64,000 nucleotides of DNA from assembly GCA_000469685.2 (NCBI GenBank), contig LS997565.1, forward strand, positions 50,924,501-50,988,500, in the 5' to 3' direction. Position numbers and translations under genes: made by a program. The stretch comes from Haemonchus contortus. Its lineage: Eukaryota; Nematoda; Chromadorea; Rhabditida; Trichostrongylidae. Positions within the stretch are counted from its first letter, which is position 1, and every line of letters starts with the position of its first letter. The notes beneath the pieces are model-generated. The model made no database searches and was not told the DNA's origin. It was given only the letters and a program-made list of their open reading frames with translations. Positions 1 to 14,400 of the stretch are shown piece after piece.

Positions 1-1850
1 GCATGAGCCGTACGTCTGGCTTTACCCAAAATCGTTTTGATGCAAAATTTATTTATAGCTCACTCTAACTGAGTACCAACCGAGTTCACATAGGTTTTCC
101 GGAAAAAGCTAATGCCGGTTTGGAGGCCGCGTGTAGTACGATCCGCAAACAAATGCAAATCGTAAATAGCGTTTGGAAGAACTCTATCTCCCTGCCTACC
201 TTCACTTCTCACTAGCCCATTATTCTCTTATTCTATCTAATTCATCGAGCGTTTACGATTCAAAGTCAGCGAGATTCAGCCTTTTGTCCAGGGGAATTAT
301 TTGAACAGCAGTCTCAAAGGCGACAAGTTGCTTAGCTATCAGGCGGATTGTTTGAGAAAAGTCAGGATTTAATCCCGCTTGAATCAACCAATATGTGCCA
401 TTTCGCCGACTCGGTCAATTGCTTCAATTTCTGGGACAGTTCCCTTCTTTTTCGCTTTCGCATAACACATTAATTGAGAATTTCTAGGGAAAATTCAGAA
501 CGATGATGGAGCGTTTCAACTTCAGTGAATCGATATGAGAGAGTGAAATGATTTGTTCCCGTGCGATGCTCATTTAGATTGGCAAATATTACGAAATACG
601 ATAGAATTGCTGGAATAGGCATATGCCGATCGGCCGGCTTATCGTTGTTCATTATTAATACAACGAGAGCTGGCCAAATTCCCAGTCACCGGCCCCGTCG
701 GCGAGGAACGCACGTTCCATCCATGTGGAATTCGCTCGAGAGTTGGCGCTGATGTCATTCCTGAATACAATGCTTGCTTTCTCATTGATTCACTCCCATC
801 GATTAGGATGGAAATGGCTACTGCGTTCATCGCAGCTTCTGCTATCTGTTTCCCTTTTCCACTGAAATGAAGTTTTCATATGATCATGCTGAAATATTAG
901 TACCACTGATGCCATCCACGATGGAGCTACCGCATGATGGACAGCTTTTTGTGAAAAACCAGAGGCGATCCCGTTTTTTGGAATAGTGAGAAAAAGTGGC
1001 GAGAAAGCGTCTGACGGGGTCTTACCCCTCTTCATAGCAAGTAATTACGATTATGTTCAAAGTATGAAATTCTTTCGTGCCGATACGGTGGTTGGTGGAT
1101 CCAACTGGGAGGCAAACTACCGCCTTTACCTACCAATTTATTCTGACAAGATTCGCCTACCTTGGAGAGGTGGATGGAGTGGTTGGAGTCATTTCGGGTC
1201 CGAACCAGACCATGAACAAGTGGTCACTTTTCTAATATCGCCTCTATATAAGGGGTTTGGTCCAAAAAAGCCTTCTGGAAAAAACAGATTGTTCTTTTCT
1301 GGGTTAGATTTCTCGCAGTAATTAGTAATAAATAAATGATATAGCAATAATAATAGTGAATAGCAATAAACAATAATTACGAACAATAATAATGGCAATA
1401 AATAAATCTATATGGGTATACCAAGCAGTAACGGAGAATAGCTGTATTCCTGTGCGGTGGCAATTGAGGGCTTCCAAGCATTATCACTATCGCATGGCCA
1501 GGGTACAGAACCTGAACCGATGATCCTAGGACAGCCAACGTTCCCTGCTTCCGTTTGGGCTATACTTGTATAGAAGCATAGGAACCAGATTTCGAGATCA
1601 CTAAACATATTTATTTGCATATTTAACTACTTAGTTGTTCCATCCATCAGGACGCCGCTCAACCTTGCCCGGATCTCAACTTCTTTTCCATTGCTCTCAA
1701 TCGTCAGCCTCAGTAATCAGGTTCTCAGCCACCTCAAAAAGCATAGAATCATATCCGTTGAAATGAAAATCCCGAAAGTCCGTCCAACGTAAAGGAGGGC
1801 GACGAAGCGATCATTTTTTTCTTGCTCCCTTACCATTATGTATTTCTCCA
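1..1850. other. no confident gene; one weak open frame
   Basis: I see no exon with convincing splice signals here. On the plus strand a frame is open from about 619 to a TGA at 868-870 (about 83 codons, no clear ATG start), with composition compatible with coding. A minus-strand frame at 790-1035 overlaps its end and is equally open, so neither can be preferred. Around 1320-1405 the sequence is AT-rich with short AATAAT-like runs. A short possible exon lies at 1852-1889 (acceptor CTCCAG, donor GTGAGC); its phase would fit the exon starting at 2141. Confidence 0.4.
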
Positions 1851-2140
1851 GTGTCCGTCATTTCTTATCATCTGCTTTGTGCAAGCTCAGTGAGCTTTCA
1901 AGGGCTACCATCCCTTCTCGATGAATATACTTGGCATACTAGACAAATTGCATCTCAAGAGACCTATTCAACACATATTCATCTTAGTTTACTGACCTTT
2001 CAAATGTTAGAATTTTGTACTGTCTATGACTTTATTTCCGACTTCGGGTCGCCATTTTCTCCAAGCTGTGAGCTCCATGTTGTTTGTTGTCCGATTTTAT
2101 CGAAGCAATTCGTGATTCTATTTGTTTTTCTTACTTGTAG

Positions 2141-2408
2141 AGCACTGTTCCTGAGACGTCGCCAAGAGAACAAGAATTCGAAAGGAGCTCAAGTCAAATG
2201 GAAGCGTATACTTTGCCGAGGAACTTCGGTGCGTTCTTTTCGTGACAAATTTTCATTTTGTTAGATATTTATGTAAAGCAGCTGTTTTCAATTTAGGTGG
2301 TTTATATTCTACATATCGGTACAATCCCAACTTCCTCAATCCCGACTTCTATGCAACTGTCGGGAAAGCACAATCAGCTTATCACACCATATCTGCACAT
2401 GATGACAG
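2141..2408 (+). CDS. two adjacent exons of the receptor-tail-like gene
   Basis: Exon 2141-2228 follows TTACTTGTAG and ends before GTGCGT in phase 1. A 68-base intron ending ATTTAG leads to exon 2297-2408, which ends before GTATCA in phase 2. Read in the phase that keeps both open, they give [13 protein letters not shown] at the start and [11 protein letters not shown] at the end. A second frame of the first exon is also open ([11 protein letters not shown]) and could look like a post-membrane basic stretch, but it does not continue into the second exon in phase. Confidence 0.6.
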
Positions 2409-5400
2409 GTATCAGCCTGTGGTTTTTCTCTGTTTTCTTCAATTTTATTGAAAGTTTTATGCGCCAATTTGAAGTCACAGTTCAGACAATTTTAGGCACC
2501 CTTTTTGAGTTGAAAAGGGGAGGGGGTGGGTGGAGGATTGGGGTGTACCGGTGACGAAGAAAGCGAGTATATCCGAGGACTTCGTGAGAAATAAGGCTGA
2601 CTTTAGTGAAGTTAGAAGTTGTAAGAGATTACCATGACCTAAATGGCATAGAAGGAGTGTTCAGACGAGATTTCTGTTGTTGCAATTACGTGAACAACTA
2701 ACTATATCATGCCAAAAATGGCCGGGGCTGCCTTCAACTGTCGCTGTGTGCCACGACTAGTTGTTCGATTTTTGACATAGAAGACTCTTGTGAATTCGCA
2801 TTTACGACGCCATTAAACCTCGTCCATCTTTGGGTGTGGCATACAACATGTGCAAGTCACCGTCATATAGCACACGTGTGGGGTGAGGGGCAAGACCCAT
2901 CCCAGAAGAATATCTCAGAAACGATTTTTTTCTCGTGAATCGTGCCTTTGAAAGCAAGTTCCCTTCCTGCCTGAATTACTTGTAATAGCAAAAGAATTCT
3001 ATTTTCGAATTCGATGGAAAGTCGCTGAGCATTATCTCGATAGGGGTATGGGTACATTCACCCAGAACTGGGTGGAAGCGGCAAATCGCGCGGCGAAATT
3101 TGCGGCGACTTAACCGGCTTCAACGCCTACAATTGGGGCCCAAATTTGAAGTGTAGTCGATAGGTATGATCATCTGACCATACTAATGTACTCTACATCA
3201 AGTTTGTGCCAAAATGATAGGTGCCAAAGTCGTCCTAAACGCCACGAATCTCGCCGCGCCATTTGCCGCGTTTATCCAGTTCTGGGTGAATGTTCCGTCC
3301 CCCTCTCGATAGTCATAGAAGATGCTTTTCTTTCCAGCTGTCGAAAACAGTAGTGTTCTCAATTAGCAATAACAACCATGTAGTCTGGATGATGCTTTGT
3401 GAGCACATTCCGGCACGTCGTGGCTTTCTACGAGACTACTCATGTTTCCCCATGTGCTGGAGGTAGTGATATGAGGTCACACTGTCACAGCCAAAAGCTA
3501 CCAGAAGCGCAGCTCAAGCTAAAGCTCCTGTGCCACGTCCTTAGTAGAGTGAAGCATATTTTAATAAATCTAAGCAAGGGTCGGTGCCTTTCTAGTGGCA
3601 CAGTTCAGGGCCACGGGAGCTGGGAAAGCGTCCATTTTGCGTATAGTATACTACACACTATGTCGAAAAAACGATCATCATGGTAACATTTTGTTAAAGG
3701 TTACGAGTTTCTGGAAAATAGCGGTATATTAGGTTGTGCGGAGAAGACTATCTGCTGAAGTCTTGTTATTGTGTTGACTTTTGCCTTCCCTTACCTTGAT
3801 CTAAGAGGCCGAAATATCTGCCGAAAATTTGGCAATAATCCAGATTTCTCCTGGGATTTTCTGCAAGCTTCCATGCGTGTTCCATGTATGGATACTGCTC
3901 TCTCGTATACGCACAACATATGGCTACCTCTTCCTTGCTTATCCAAAGGACCAGTTCACGTAATTTTGGGGTATCTAGTTTTAGGCGAATAATGGAGTGG
4001 TAGTCCAGAAAAATTAAAAGTTGCGAAAAAAAAACGAATCGATGAATTCGGAGAAATATGGATCAAAAAAAGTAGTAAAATTAGGGGTCGCACGGGAATG
4101 TAACGACGAACTTGCATGGGAAAGGTATTTGGACGAGCTGCCCGAATGCATAGGCAATTGTGTACAGATGGCCACAGTAACCTGCAACGTATGCGTCCTG
4201 ACGCAGTTGGTGCAACCTCTGCAGCCTACACAAAACTGTGAAAACTCGTCCGCCTTTGGGTATATACGTCAGCTAAGCCAGCTGTGGTGCCCTAGTACTC
4301 GACATTGTCCCTTGTGCTATTAGAGATCACAGTTTCATCCTAGAAAGAAATTTCAGAAACTTTTTCTATCGTGAACTTTGCATTCAACCCATAATGGTCA
4401 ATCTGTCTACTCATTTTTCACCCCTAATTTTTTATAAGTTCGAATCCAGCCACTTCGCCGCTGGAACCCTTTTGAAACTTTAACCAAATATTTGGCTTCG
4501 AACCCCGTTCTATGCACGCCTCGTTTCAACGCATCACAGCCTGCCAGAAAATTGTCGAAGATGAAGCTCGATCTGATCAATCGATATCATGAAATCTCTC
4601 GATATGTTATGTGCACACAAGTGAATAGTGTCCTTTTAAAGCATGGGTACATTCGTGCGTCCAGAGATGAGCGCGGCAAAGCGCGCGGCGAAGTTCATGG
4701 CGCTTCCGAAAATTCTGACGCCTACTTCGGCTACAGTTTTAAAGTATAGTTGATTAATAGGGTTAACTGGTCCTACTGCCTACTCTACTGCAAATGTGGG
4801 CCCAGCGATAAGCGCCGAAGTTGTTCAAATCGCCACGATCTTCGGCGCGCAATTCCGAACGCACGAATGTTCCGTCCTTTTATTGTATTTCTGTCGAGCT
4901 TAGGGAAATTCAAGGAGAAAATTCGGGATTTTCGAAAATTCCGCCAGATGATTTCCGCATACTCATCGGCTACTATTCAAGACACTGTTCTCAATCTAAT
5001 ATGACTGAAGCATTTCATGATTGTAAGAATTCAAGTAAGCATGAAAGGTTAAAGTCGAAAATTGTTGATCAGTGATTCGTCGAATGTCATCTTTGGCTGA
5101 GCCATTCAAATTTCTTTTGAATTTATAGTAAGAATGAAATCAAGTTCAAAGAGGGGCATTATCAAAAAGCGCGGATAGCTGGGCTGTCTCATAAATCTCT
5201 TCTTTTGAAGTGATTTATCTTTTTGGTGTGGTTTGTGTCTTAAACTCTCCCGGGTTCGTTATCGAAGCTTTATTAGCTAACCATTGCTAGTATCGCCTTT
5301 TTCAGATCCCGAAATGGATCAGAAACAGTTTGGGGATATCTGATTAAAACTTTCCTAACCTGAACGAAGTTCGAGATCTTAGAGCACGCATATAATCTGA

Positions 5401-8400
5401 AGAAGGGTCACTCACCGTTGCTTCTACATCCTCGAGATCACCCAGCTGCCGGTAGTGAACCAGTGTCAGCCGTGCTTGGACTTCATCGAGATAACTGTGG
5501 GAATGCCAAGTTTATATAAGGCCCCAGTTCGCACGTAATTGTTGGGTATATCTTTTGATAGTTTTGGTCTAACACTCTGAAGCATGGCACAGACTGAAGA
5601 CCATTTATCAACTCGACGCTTCCATGTTATTGTATTTTATCTCTCTGCATCAATCCTCATCAGCTACACACTTAAAGACCGACAGTTTCTTTAGTCGTAC
5701 AGCGCCTCATACGGCAGTGTTTTTAATGAACCCATAGCACCTATGTATGGAATGTTTCTTGGCTAGGGCTTCTCGGTTGTCCGATGGCTATTTGTTTGTA
5801 GAATTTAAAGGCACAGTTCACGATAATTTTGAGGTACCCGTTTTTATTCAAAAAGCGGAAGTTTAAGTTGGGAATAGTTCATCGGTAGTGAAGAAAGCGA
5901 GGAAATTCGCCGATTTCGAGAAAAATATGGCTCCTCAAAAGTTGTGAAAATAGAGTGCGGACGAGATCGCCATAACGGAAATAACATGAAAGGGCTGTTC
6001 CTGTGCCCTCAGTGGGTAAAGTTTCTTGATTAGCAAGTGATTTTTGAGAAGGAGGCAATCAAATTCATAGTTTTACATTTCTCTGGATTTTAGTCTCGAA
6101 CATTTAAGAAGAAGGTCATTGAACACTGTGGTAGAAACGATGCTGTTAAGTAGGAAATTCTTGACAAGAAAAAATTTCAATGGGATGGTGGAGATGAATA
6201 AGGAGGACTATAAAATCTGGAAAAAGCGTATGATGCATATTGGAAATTGCGAGAAGAATGCGCTGAGTAAGACAGTTAGACTACGATGGAATCGTGTTGA
6301 CTTGATTCACAAGCGGTGACTAAGAGCCAGGGAAATTCAGGGTTCCCGAGGCGATAGATTCGTGGCATTCATTTCGGACGCTTCATCAACGATTTTCCGT
6401 CGTTTCAGACGGTTTGCTACAATGGATTCAAGTCAAGCACGTCGTTTCTGTTCCACCATTTTCATCGACGACAACAATGGCTTCACTATGATCGACAGCA
6501 GCTCCCCAGCAGAGGTACGAGTTTATACTTGAGGGTGCGATTGAAAGTGGACGATGTGGACTTCTTCGTCACCTATAAACCTCATTCTCTCTTCGCTATC
6601 GTTTCTTTCATTACGTCGTTGCTTCCGATCGGTTTCTTTTGTCTGTCATCGCCGTCTAATTGGAATTCGTCGGAGGCGAGCGCGTGGTTTTGTCAACAGT
6701 GCGCGGTGTTTGCTTAGAATATGGAATTGAGCAATTGTATAGGCCCTTCAGTTCTCGTCCGTTCCTTGCACGTTTTGCCTGTGAACAAACCAAAAGCAGC
6801 ATTTCTGTTTAGGTGCTTGATGTTCGTTCTTATTCATTTCTGAGACTCCTCCTGAACCTTACTAATTGCCTGAAAACATTACTTAGAGTGTAGGGCGCTG
6901 TCAGTTATTCGATGTTGAACCTAGATATGTATAAATACTCGATTGTAGTTAAAGGTAGAAGTGAAGTATGGTCAAATGGTGACGCTAACACCCCTACGAA
7001 AGATGAAAATCTCCGACTTTGTTATTTTGGAGGAAATTTTAGGCCTACCTCTGAAGTGATCTAGAGAGTGACACTGCCTTTGGCCAAGTACAAAACGGCA
7101 AATATGGAGTTTATAACTGAAATTCTTTCTATACCCGTCATCGCCACCCACTATGGTATCAAGCTCTCGGGTTGAACACATGTAGGGATCCCGTGTTTTC
7201 ACCTCACCATCAGTAATAAATTGGATCTTCCGGAAACCACAAAGCATTTAGGATTGCTCAGTTGAGCGCATTCAGAGATCTTAAAAAGACTGTGTTTTCT
7301 CCCCAAAAAAAGTAATAACCTCAGTTCTACCCTTTGTCTTGGTGGTTGAATGAAGCTGAAAGGCATCGTACTAGGCTGGCTGACATCGTTCCCACATGAG
7401 CAGGTTTCTCGGACATTCACGCGCAATTTAGCGTACCACCTGTCTTTGAATTGATTCCTTTGAAATTTACTTTTGCATGCGTCGTGGTTTTTCTCATAGA
7501 CCGACTAGGAGTGAGAATTTATCCCAGAATGAAAGGAATGTCCTTGTTGGTTTCAAAAAACAAGTGCTATGTATCTAAAGAACCATCGGGAATGTGTAGT
7601 TCTCATGGCGATAGGCGATAGAGGACTAAAGTGTCATCCGTTCTCGGTACTGGTTTCGAGTTCTTGTTTGGGACTCATTTCTTCGATCGCAGCCTGTAAT
7701 TCATGGGTTGGGCAGCTAAACGCTATTCGAGACTTGCTTCACACTCGTAGACGTTCAGCATGCCTTCCACATGACTTGCAAATTCAAGAACATTTTTCTA
7801 AACCTGTCTTCCAAGGAGTACGATTTCATAGTGGAAGCCATTCATCAATGCCGCTGCGGTTGTGAGTGGAAGTCGAATGCGAGGGTAAATCTCTCTGACA
7901 GGATTGATTGACGCTCGAAAATCTTATCCTTTTATCCTTTGAGAGTGCGGAATAGTGCAAATGTGGCGAAGAATGCGCGAAAATCAGCGGATTTCGAGAA
8001 CAAAAAACGCTCTAGAAGCAGTGGGAAGGGGGTGGTACGGGATTATGGTCACGGAAGTGGCGTGGAAGGGGCACTATGATGAGTTACGGTTATGAGCTAT
8101 TGCGTAAAGGTGGCCAAAGTGAGCCTAAAATGCCGAAAATTGCCTTTCACTGTCCTCTTGTCATGGGTCATGGCTAGTTGTTTGAATTCTCAGCATGTGT
8201 ATTAGGAATGGTCAGCCTTTTCAAGGTCTTCGTCACACCGACCCATCTCCCGCTCATACAGTGGCTGCGATCTTTAAACCCTTATTACGCACAGTCCAGG
8301 CCGTTTTTCGAACTGTCAGCTCCTTATATAACACCTATGGGCCATGGAATCCTCCCGTTGAGGAGGTATGTCGGAATCCGTTTTATCGTGAACTGTCTTT

Positions 8401-11400
8401 AACGACCATTGTAGTGATTCGTATAAAGTAATTGTAAGTATTTCTGTCAAATTCACACTCATCCGTTATTTTCGTGCCAGTTTTTTGCTGTCAACCTTTC
8501 GAAAAAGAGATATTCTTAGCAGTCTGGTTTTTTGTTTACTAAAGTAATACTACAGGTGATTGATGACTCCTTTGTCCATTCCATTGTTCTTCCAAAACTT
8601 TTTTAATTCCAAAAGTTATCGAAGTCGATTGTGGTACACCTCCATTTTTCGAGTTTTTTTTTTCATTTTCGTCTTCTACAGATTCCATAAGTTTTTTTTA
8701 TTCCTCTTCAGACAAACGAGTCCACTTCAGTCCTCTTTATCGACTGATTGCTATTCCCAATCTCTTGTCCGAGGAAGAAAAATGCTGAAGATGGAATCCG
8801 TTCATAGTGAACCATTCACTACGTGTTCCAGATTGTGGACAAGTAGCTTTTTCCTATTGCGCGTTTCTTCTTTCGACGTTCGAAGGATGGAAGGAGGTTG
8901 AGAACGAAGACGCTTTCTGTTCCGCTGAACATTTCTCCACTAATATTGTTTGGCCACCTTTGAACCGAAGCTATGAGAAACAGACTCATTAGTTGAAGTG
9001 TTAACCTCATCCCTTAACCTCCTGGTGAAGGCAGAGGTAGTATAGTGGCTGCTTTTTATGTCAGGGGTCCGAACCCGGACCGATATTCACCCACGCCAAC
9101 CAAACCTTTCATCCCTCCGGCGTCGGTCAATTGGTGCCAGATTCGTGTATAAGGGTAAAATCTTCTACTCGTACATTGGCAGACTGCTGCTAGTCATCTT
9201 ATGGGCCACATATGCATTGAATAGACCGATTCTGAATAGCCAAGCGGAATGCGGGACGCATCCCACAGGCGAGTCAATTCACGCCTGATTGAAGGTTTTT
9301 TCCTATCTCCTTTGGCATTTCTTACTCAACCATTCTCACAAACGCTTATTCAGCATATTATCGGCATTAGGCGAAAGTGCGAATGAGTGTGAAATTACAC
9401 TACCGTATTACCGACTCTCCGCCGCCAAAAATCGTTCCGTAGCGAGACTTATCGGCACTTATTATTCATATTTTATGTTGGAGTATATGCCAGCATACGG
9501 TAAGTAGTAATAACTGAGCAGGACTATGCAAAACTCTCACGATTATTGTGGATTACGTTAAATGCACGGTGAAGCGAACAGGAGCGAATGGGGTTCAGGG
9601 GTTGTCATAGAAAAACTGCGAACTTTGTTTACACAACCTGCTTTTTTGCAAAATTTGGACCACTATTTTGTCGCACAATGCAGTTTTTATCTATATTTCG
9701 AGCGTACATTGGCATTCTAAAGCCCGAATGAGAACCTTATTTTTAAGAATGCCCACTTAAAACAACGGAGTCTGATTCTGGTTGTTAGTTGCGCTATTTC
9801 CTGTTCGTATGATCGCAGGATCGTCTCCTCGCCGCAAAGAAGACAAGTTTTTTGTCCCCTGAAAGAAACCTGTGGCAAAAGCGCTGACCGTTCATCTTCA
9901 GGATTCGCCCTATCTTCAGGATTCTGTTTCATTTAGATGAATAGATGGATGTTGAATCCGCGGGATCCGAAGAGAAGGGGTCATGGGATTTACTCTTTCT
10001 CTTCTCGGAACGTAGTTGCTACTTTTGAACTCCACTACAAGCACATGGAAGGGGCTCGGTTAGCCCGGATCCGAAGTGATTCCATTCCACATCCATCCAT
10101 AAGAGTCGTACGAATCGAAAAGGCGTCATTGAGAATGAGAACGCCTGTGAGTTGTCAATCGATGGACGAGTGGACGACATTCAGGGAATGCCCTTGATGT
10201 TCCGACTATAACGCGTGTAGCCTACGCCTTTTTCTTAGTTCTCCCTTCAAAGCTCTGTTAGTCAATGGCCCATTAAACTGCAAACTGTTCTTCCTGAACA
10301 TTACCGATTGGAGTGCTAGCGTTCAGCTTATAGTAGTTACTGGTCCATTTTATTCTTTGCTTTATTTTAATAGTTACATGGGCAAACCCGACACCGTCTT
10401 ATGCTGTGTTAGCAGGAAACCGCATTTTTATTTTCAATTAGCACTATTTCAGTTTTATAGTTTGGTCATAGAGTGCACTTGGGCTCTGATCAGCTCACTT
10501 TCTCAACGATGAGGAAGAAAAGTCCATTTAACTACGGAATTTATTCAATCTTCTGGTTTTCAGCTTCACCTTAAACTTTACTACAGGATGAGAACCCATG
10601 CCTATCCGAAAGTTGAAAATGACCCACAGAATACTTTATCTAAAAGTTTTTTGAATTCAATGATTTTCTGAGTGATTTTGGGCACTCTCCCATAGGAATG
10701 TGGGAAACTCTACATCGGAGAAATTCTGGACTCCAAACCCTTCTCTGTTTTTTAGCTTACCCACTGTTCACAGGTTCAGGGAAGGGTGAGTGAGCTGGAA
10801 ATCGTCCTTCCCCTTCCCATCGTGACTGGGGAAAGGAATCGATGTGTTCCAGCTCCGTCGCCGTTGCTGACTCACATCACCTCGCGCATTCTTACTCATC
10901 ACTGTACTATTGGTGCAAACGTGCCATGACAACGGGTGCTTTCGTATGACACCTGCGATTATGAATTCCAAAGCAGGCCGCTCCTCTATCGTCTTGTTCT
11001 ACGGTGGCTAATATTAAAACATTGACGACAATCGCGTTCTGCGGAAAAAGGGTCACGAGGGACCGGCGCGCGTTTCCTTTCCGCCAGAGATAGCAGTTTT
11101 TATGTGGACTTCATGGCACATAGTGGTCATTTTTTAAATTCTTTCACGGAGTTTTTATTTTTAGACTGTACCATTTGTGGTCATCCAATCATGAGCCAAT
11201 TATGCACAGCATTCCGTTTCAAGGAGCTTTTGCGGGATTTGCAACTTGCCGTTAACCGTGAAGATGTTTATGGCGACCGTCTTTTTAAAATATCTCATTC
11301 TGAAGTTTTTCAAGGGGGATTGTATGGAATACTAGAAAACGACAGGAACGTCTTCATCGATGAGTCACTGAATACTTTTGAAGAAAAATTTCATTCGAGG

Positions 11401-14400
11401 CAGTATGATCCTTCAAAAAAACACAGTTATGGTATCGACCTTGAAATTCCAAAAATGAAAGATTCTCTGGCATGTGCTGTGCAAGACCTATGTCTTCGGA
11501 AGAGCCAGGCGCAGGGTCGCTGAATTTTTCCTTTCCTTCCTGGCCCTGCAATTAGATTTTTACTCAACGTACTTTGAAACTTTAAGCTTCAAAAAAGGCA
11601 TTAATCAGAAAGGAATACAGCATCTGAGCGACAGCTGATCAAATCAAATCTGATAAGACCAATTTATGATTTCCTCAATGTTATCTCGTCTTCATAGAAG
11701 GTAAGTAGGGACTCCATTAAGGCCTACTCTGAATTATCGGGTGGTGCCCTATCACGAACTCATGATTCGGGAAACGAATCCTTGCTTGATCCCCGCCCAG
11801 GCCAACAAAGCCTTCTATCCCTCCAGGTCCGTATAATTGCTACCGAACTCGTCCAGAACCAACTTATTTTACATCTTCTGGCCACCTTAAAGCTATTGTA
11901 CTAGTCAAATACTTCTTCAATACGATTACGATTCTGAATGACAGTGGGATACCGGTGTGCACCCTAAAACGGGGTTGATCAATGTCAAAAATTTTATTAT
12001 TATGCTTACTTTAGAAAATACCTGCTACTCTGTCCGTAAGCATCCTTCAACCGTAGTTCAGGCGAGTGGGAACGTCGTGGCGATTACCATGCCAACGTTC
12101 GCTGCGTGTCGGCCCCAAACGATCGCTAATTATGCGTACCTGCCGCGCTCGCTCCCACCGTTGTGCTCGCTCCAGTAACTGTTCGGCTGTTTGCTTTGTT
12201 GCGCATCGATCCTGTGGAACGAATCGATTGCAAGCGAAGGAAATGGTCGAACATCGGCCTGCACTCTGGCCATCATCACCTTAGTCATTTTTTCTGCGTC
12301 GAACACCAATCGCTTCTTATCCCTTTTTGTCGCTAGTGTTTAAGTTCGCACTGTCGAGACTGCTGGAAGCTTCTGCCTCTAAATTGTAGCGTAATTACGA
12401 GCAGATTTCAAGATTCATTTCCTCCCTATCTAGAAACATCAAAGATCAGCACCAGCTCCATTTGTTTAGCGTCAGCTCTTTGTTCCTACCGTAATCCCAA
12501 ATTTCGAAATGTAACGTATAACCCGATCCGAACCTTTCGTCGTTCAATGTTGGCTCATCCAGAGTAATGAGTAGAGTTTCTATTCTTTACGTTCCAGTCA
12601 GTTCAGTTCATCCCATTCGTGCTCTTGTTTCGAAAAGGCGCAACTTATAACAGACATCTCGTGAGAACCGACCTTCTCCAAGAACTTTCCTTTAGACGGG
12701 GAATGATGCAAAGCACTCGCCCTGTTCTTCTCTTTTTTCTTAGTAGATTGCTTTTGTTAAGATTATCTGACCAGTATAGACAAAATCAGAGTTGTCTTGA
12801 TGATCTTACATACTCATTTCCTATTCGGGTCGAATTTGCGCTGTAAATTAGTCAGTCGTCAGTTGAAGCGTATCTCGGCTACTCAGCTGTTTGCGTATCG
12901 AACACCACTCATGACGCAAAACCCTTGACTCCTTTTGTTCGGTTTTCATTTCTATTCCTTTCTGGCTATTATCTTTATTTGGAAAAAACTGAATATCAAA
13001 ACCAGGAAATCATTAATGAGCTTTCCGATTCACTAAGTTTTTAGTTCTAGAGCGTTTCCATGGAAGGTTTATCCAAGCAAGTTTGCTGAACTGAGCTCAA
13101 CTACAGTTCCAGTATTTGATTGTTTTTTATTTTTTATTTTTTCCATAATCAGGAACGAGGGTGACCAGTTTTATCCCTAATAACCATTTCTTATGATTTT
13201 TTACGGGCATTAATACATATTTCTATACTTTGTGAATGAATTTATTCATTTTTCCGATCGAATTTTATGGTCGATTCAGGCATTACTGCCATTTTATCGG
13301 ACGAAACAGATGGTTTCACTTGTGCGGTGCGCCATGCATCCGACATTCGCTTCCATCAGTAACGGATGATTTGAATGTTTCTTTTCATTCTCAAAGAAAT
13401 AAGTGGTGCTAATAACATTACCTGAATCTAGAGAGTGAAAAGCTCCGTTGGCGTGATCAAGTAAGGAGCTGAAATTTGTTCATGGGCCTGGAGCTTTACC
13501 CCTGGCCACTGTTACGATCTTGTTTGCGAGATTCAGCATTCCAGCTATGTATGAAGCACTTGCCACTGCTTGCCCTGTTTCGGCTTTGATATTACAGTTG
13601 CCGTTTGCCTACTTATGACTTCTTGTGAGCAGTAGAAATGGAGATTTGGGTTGTTATGAATCTGATTAGCTTTGCAAGTGGGCGAGACGTCTGCTGTGGG
13701 TATACACCACAGGGGCAGAGGCGAATCTCCGGCTCACGACTATCGGTAGGTCCGGCTGATTTTCTACTCGATCGAAGTAAACGCGTCGTTTTGGAGGAAG
13801 GGATCATGACGAGCAACTATAGGTATATGTTCAATGTCCTCAGCCTTTGGTGATGGGTGAGGGGTAGGGTCGCTATTTCTGCCTTCCGAATCACACCGAC
13901 TGACTGATTTGACTTCCTCCTTCCTAGAACTTCTTCCTCAGTTCACGGAACGGGCGTTAATTTTTAGTGGGAGGCGTCCCCAATTATCATGTTCATTAGA
14001 ATTCATTGTGAAAGTGGGAATAGATTGAGTGCCTGAAACGACAACTGAGAATCGTGAGTCGGCTCGAACGTCATTTGCAAGTGGGTTGAAAAAAGAAATA
14101 TTCTCGCATCCAGCGGTCACGAAATCGATTTGACTTCAAGAGGGAGGTTAATGCATCCTGGTTGATGTGTAAAAATCGAGTATGCCGTCACTCCAGGTTC
14201 GTCTCGGTGACGTTAGGTGTTCGCTCGGCAGTTCTCTTTCTTTACATGCGTTTCATTAGTGAGTAGGTCGTAGGGGCGGTCATGATGGGGCATAAAGAGA
14301 TGAAAAAGAAAATTGTTCATCTCTTCTAACGGTCATGTTTTGCTTTCCCTGCTCCTAGGTTTTCTGAGCGTATTGTTCCGTTGTGGCCAGTAATTCACAT

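Noticed and set aside
9026..9100. A tRNA gene at the SINE 5' end
   Set aside because: A- and B-box-like motifs are present, but the stems do not pair properly and the same unit recurs with a common non-tRNA body.
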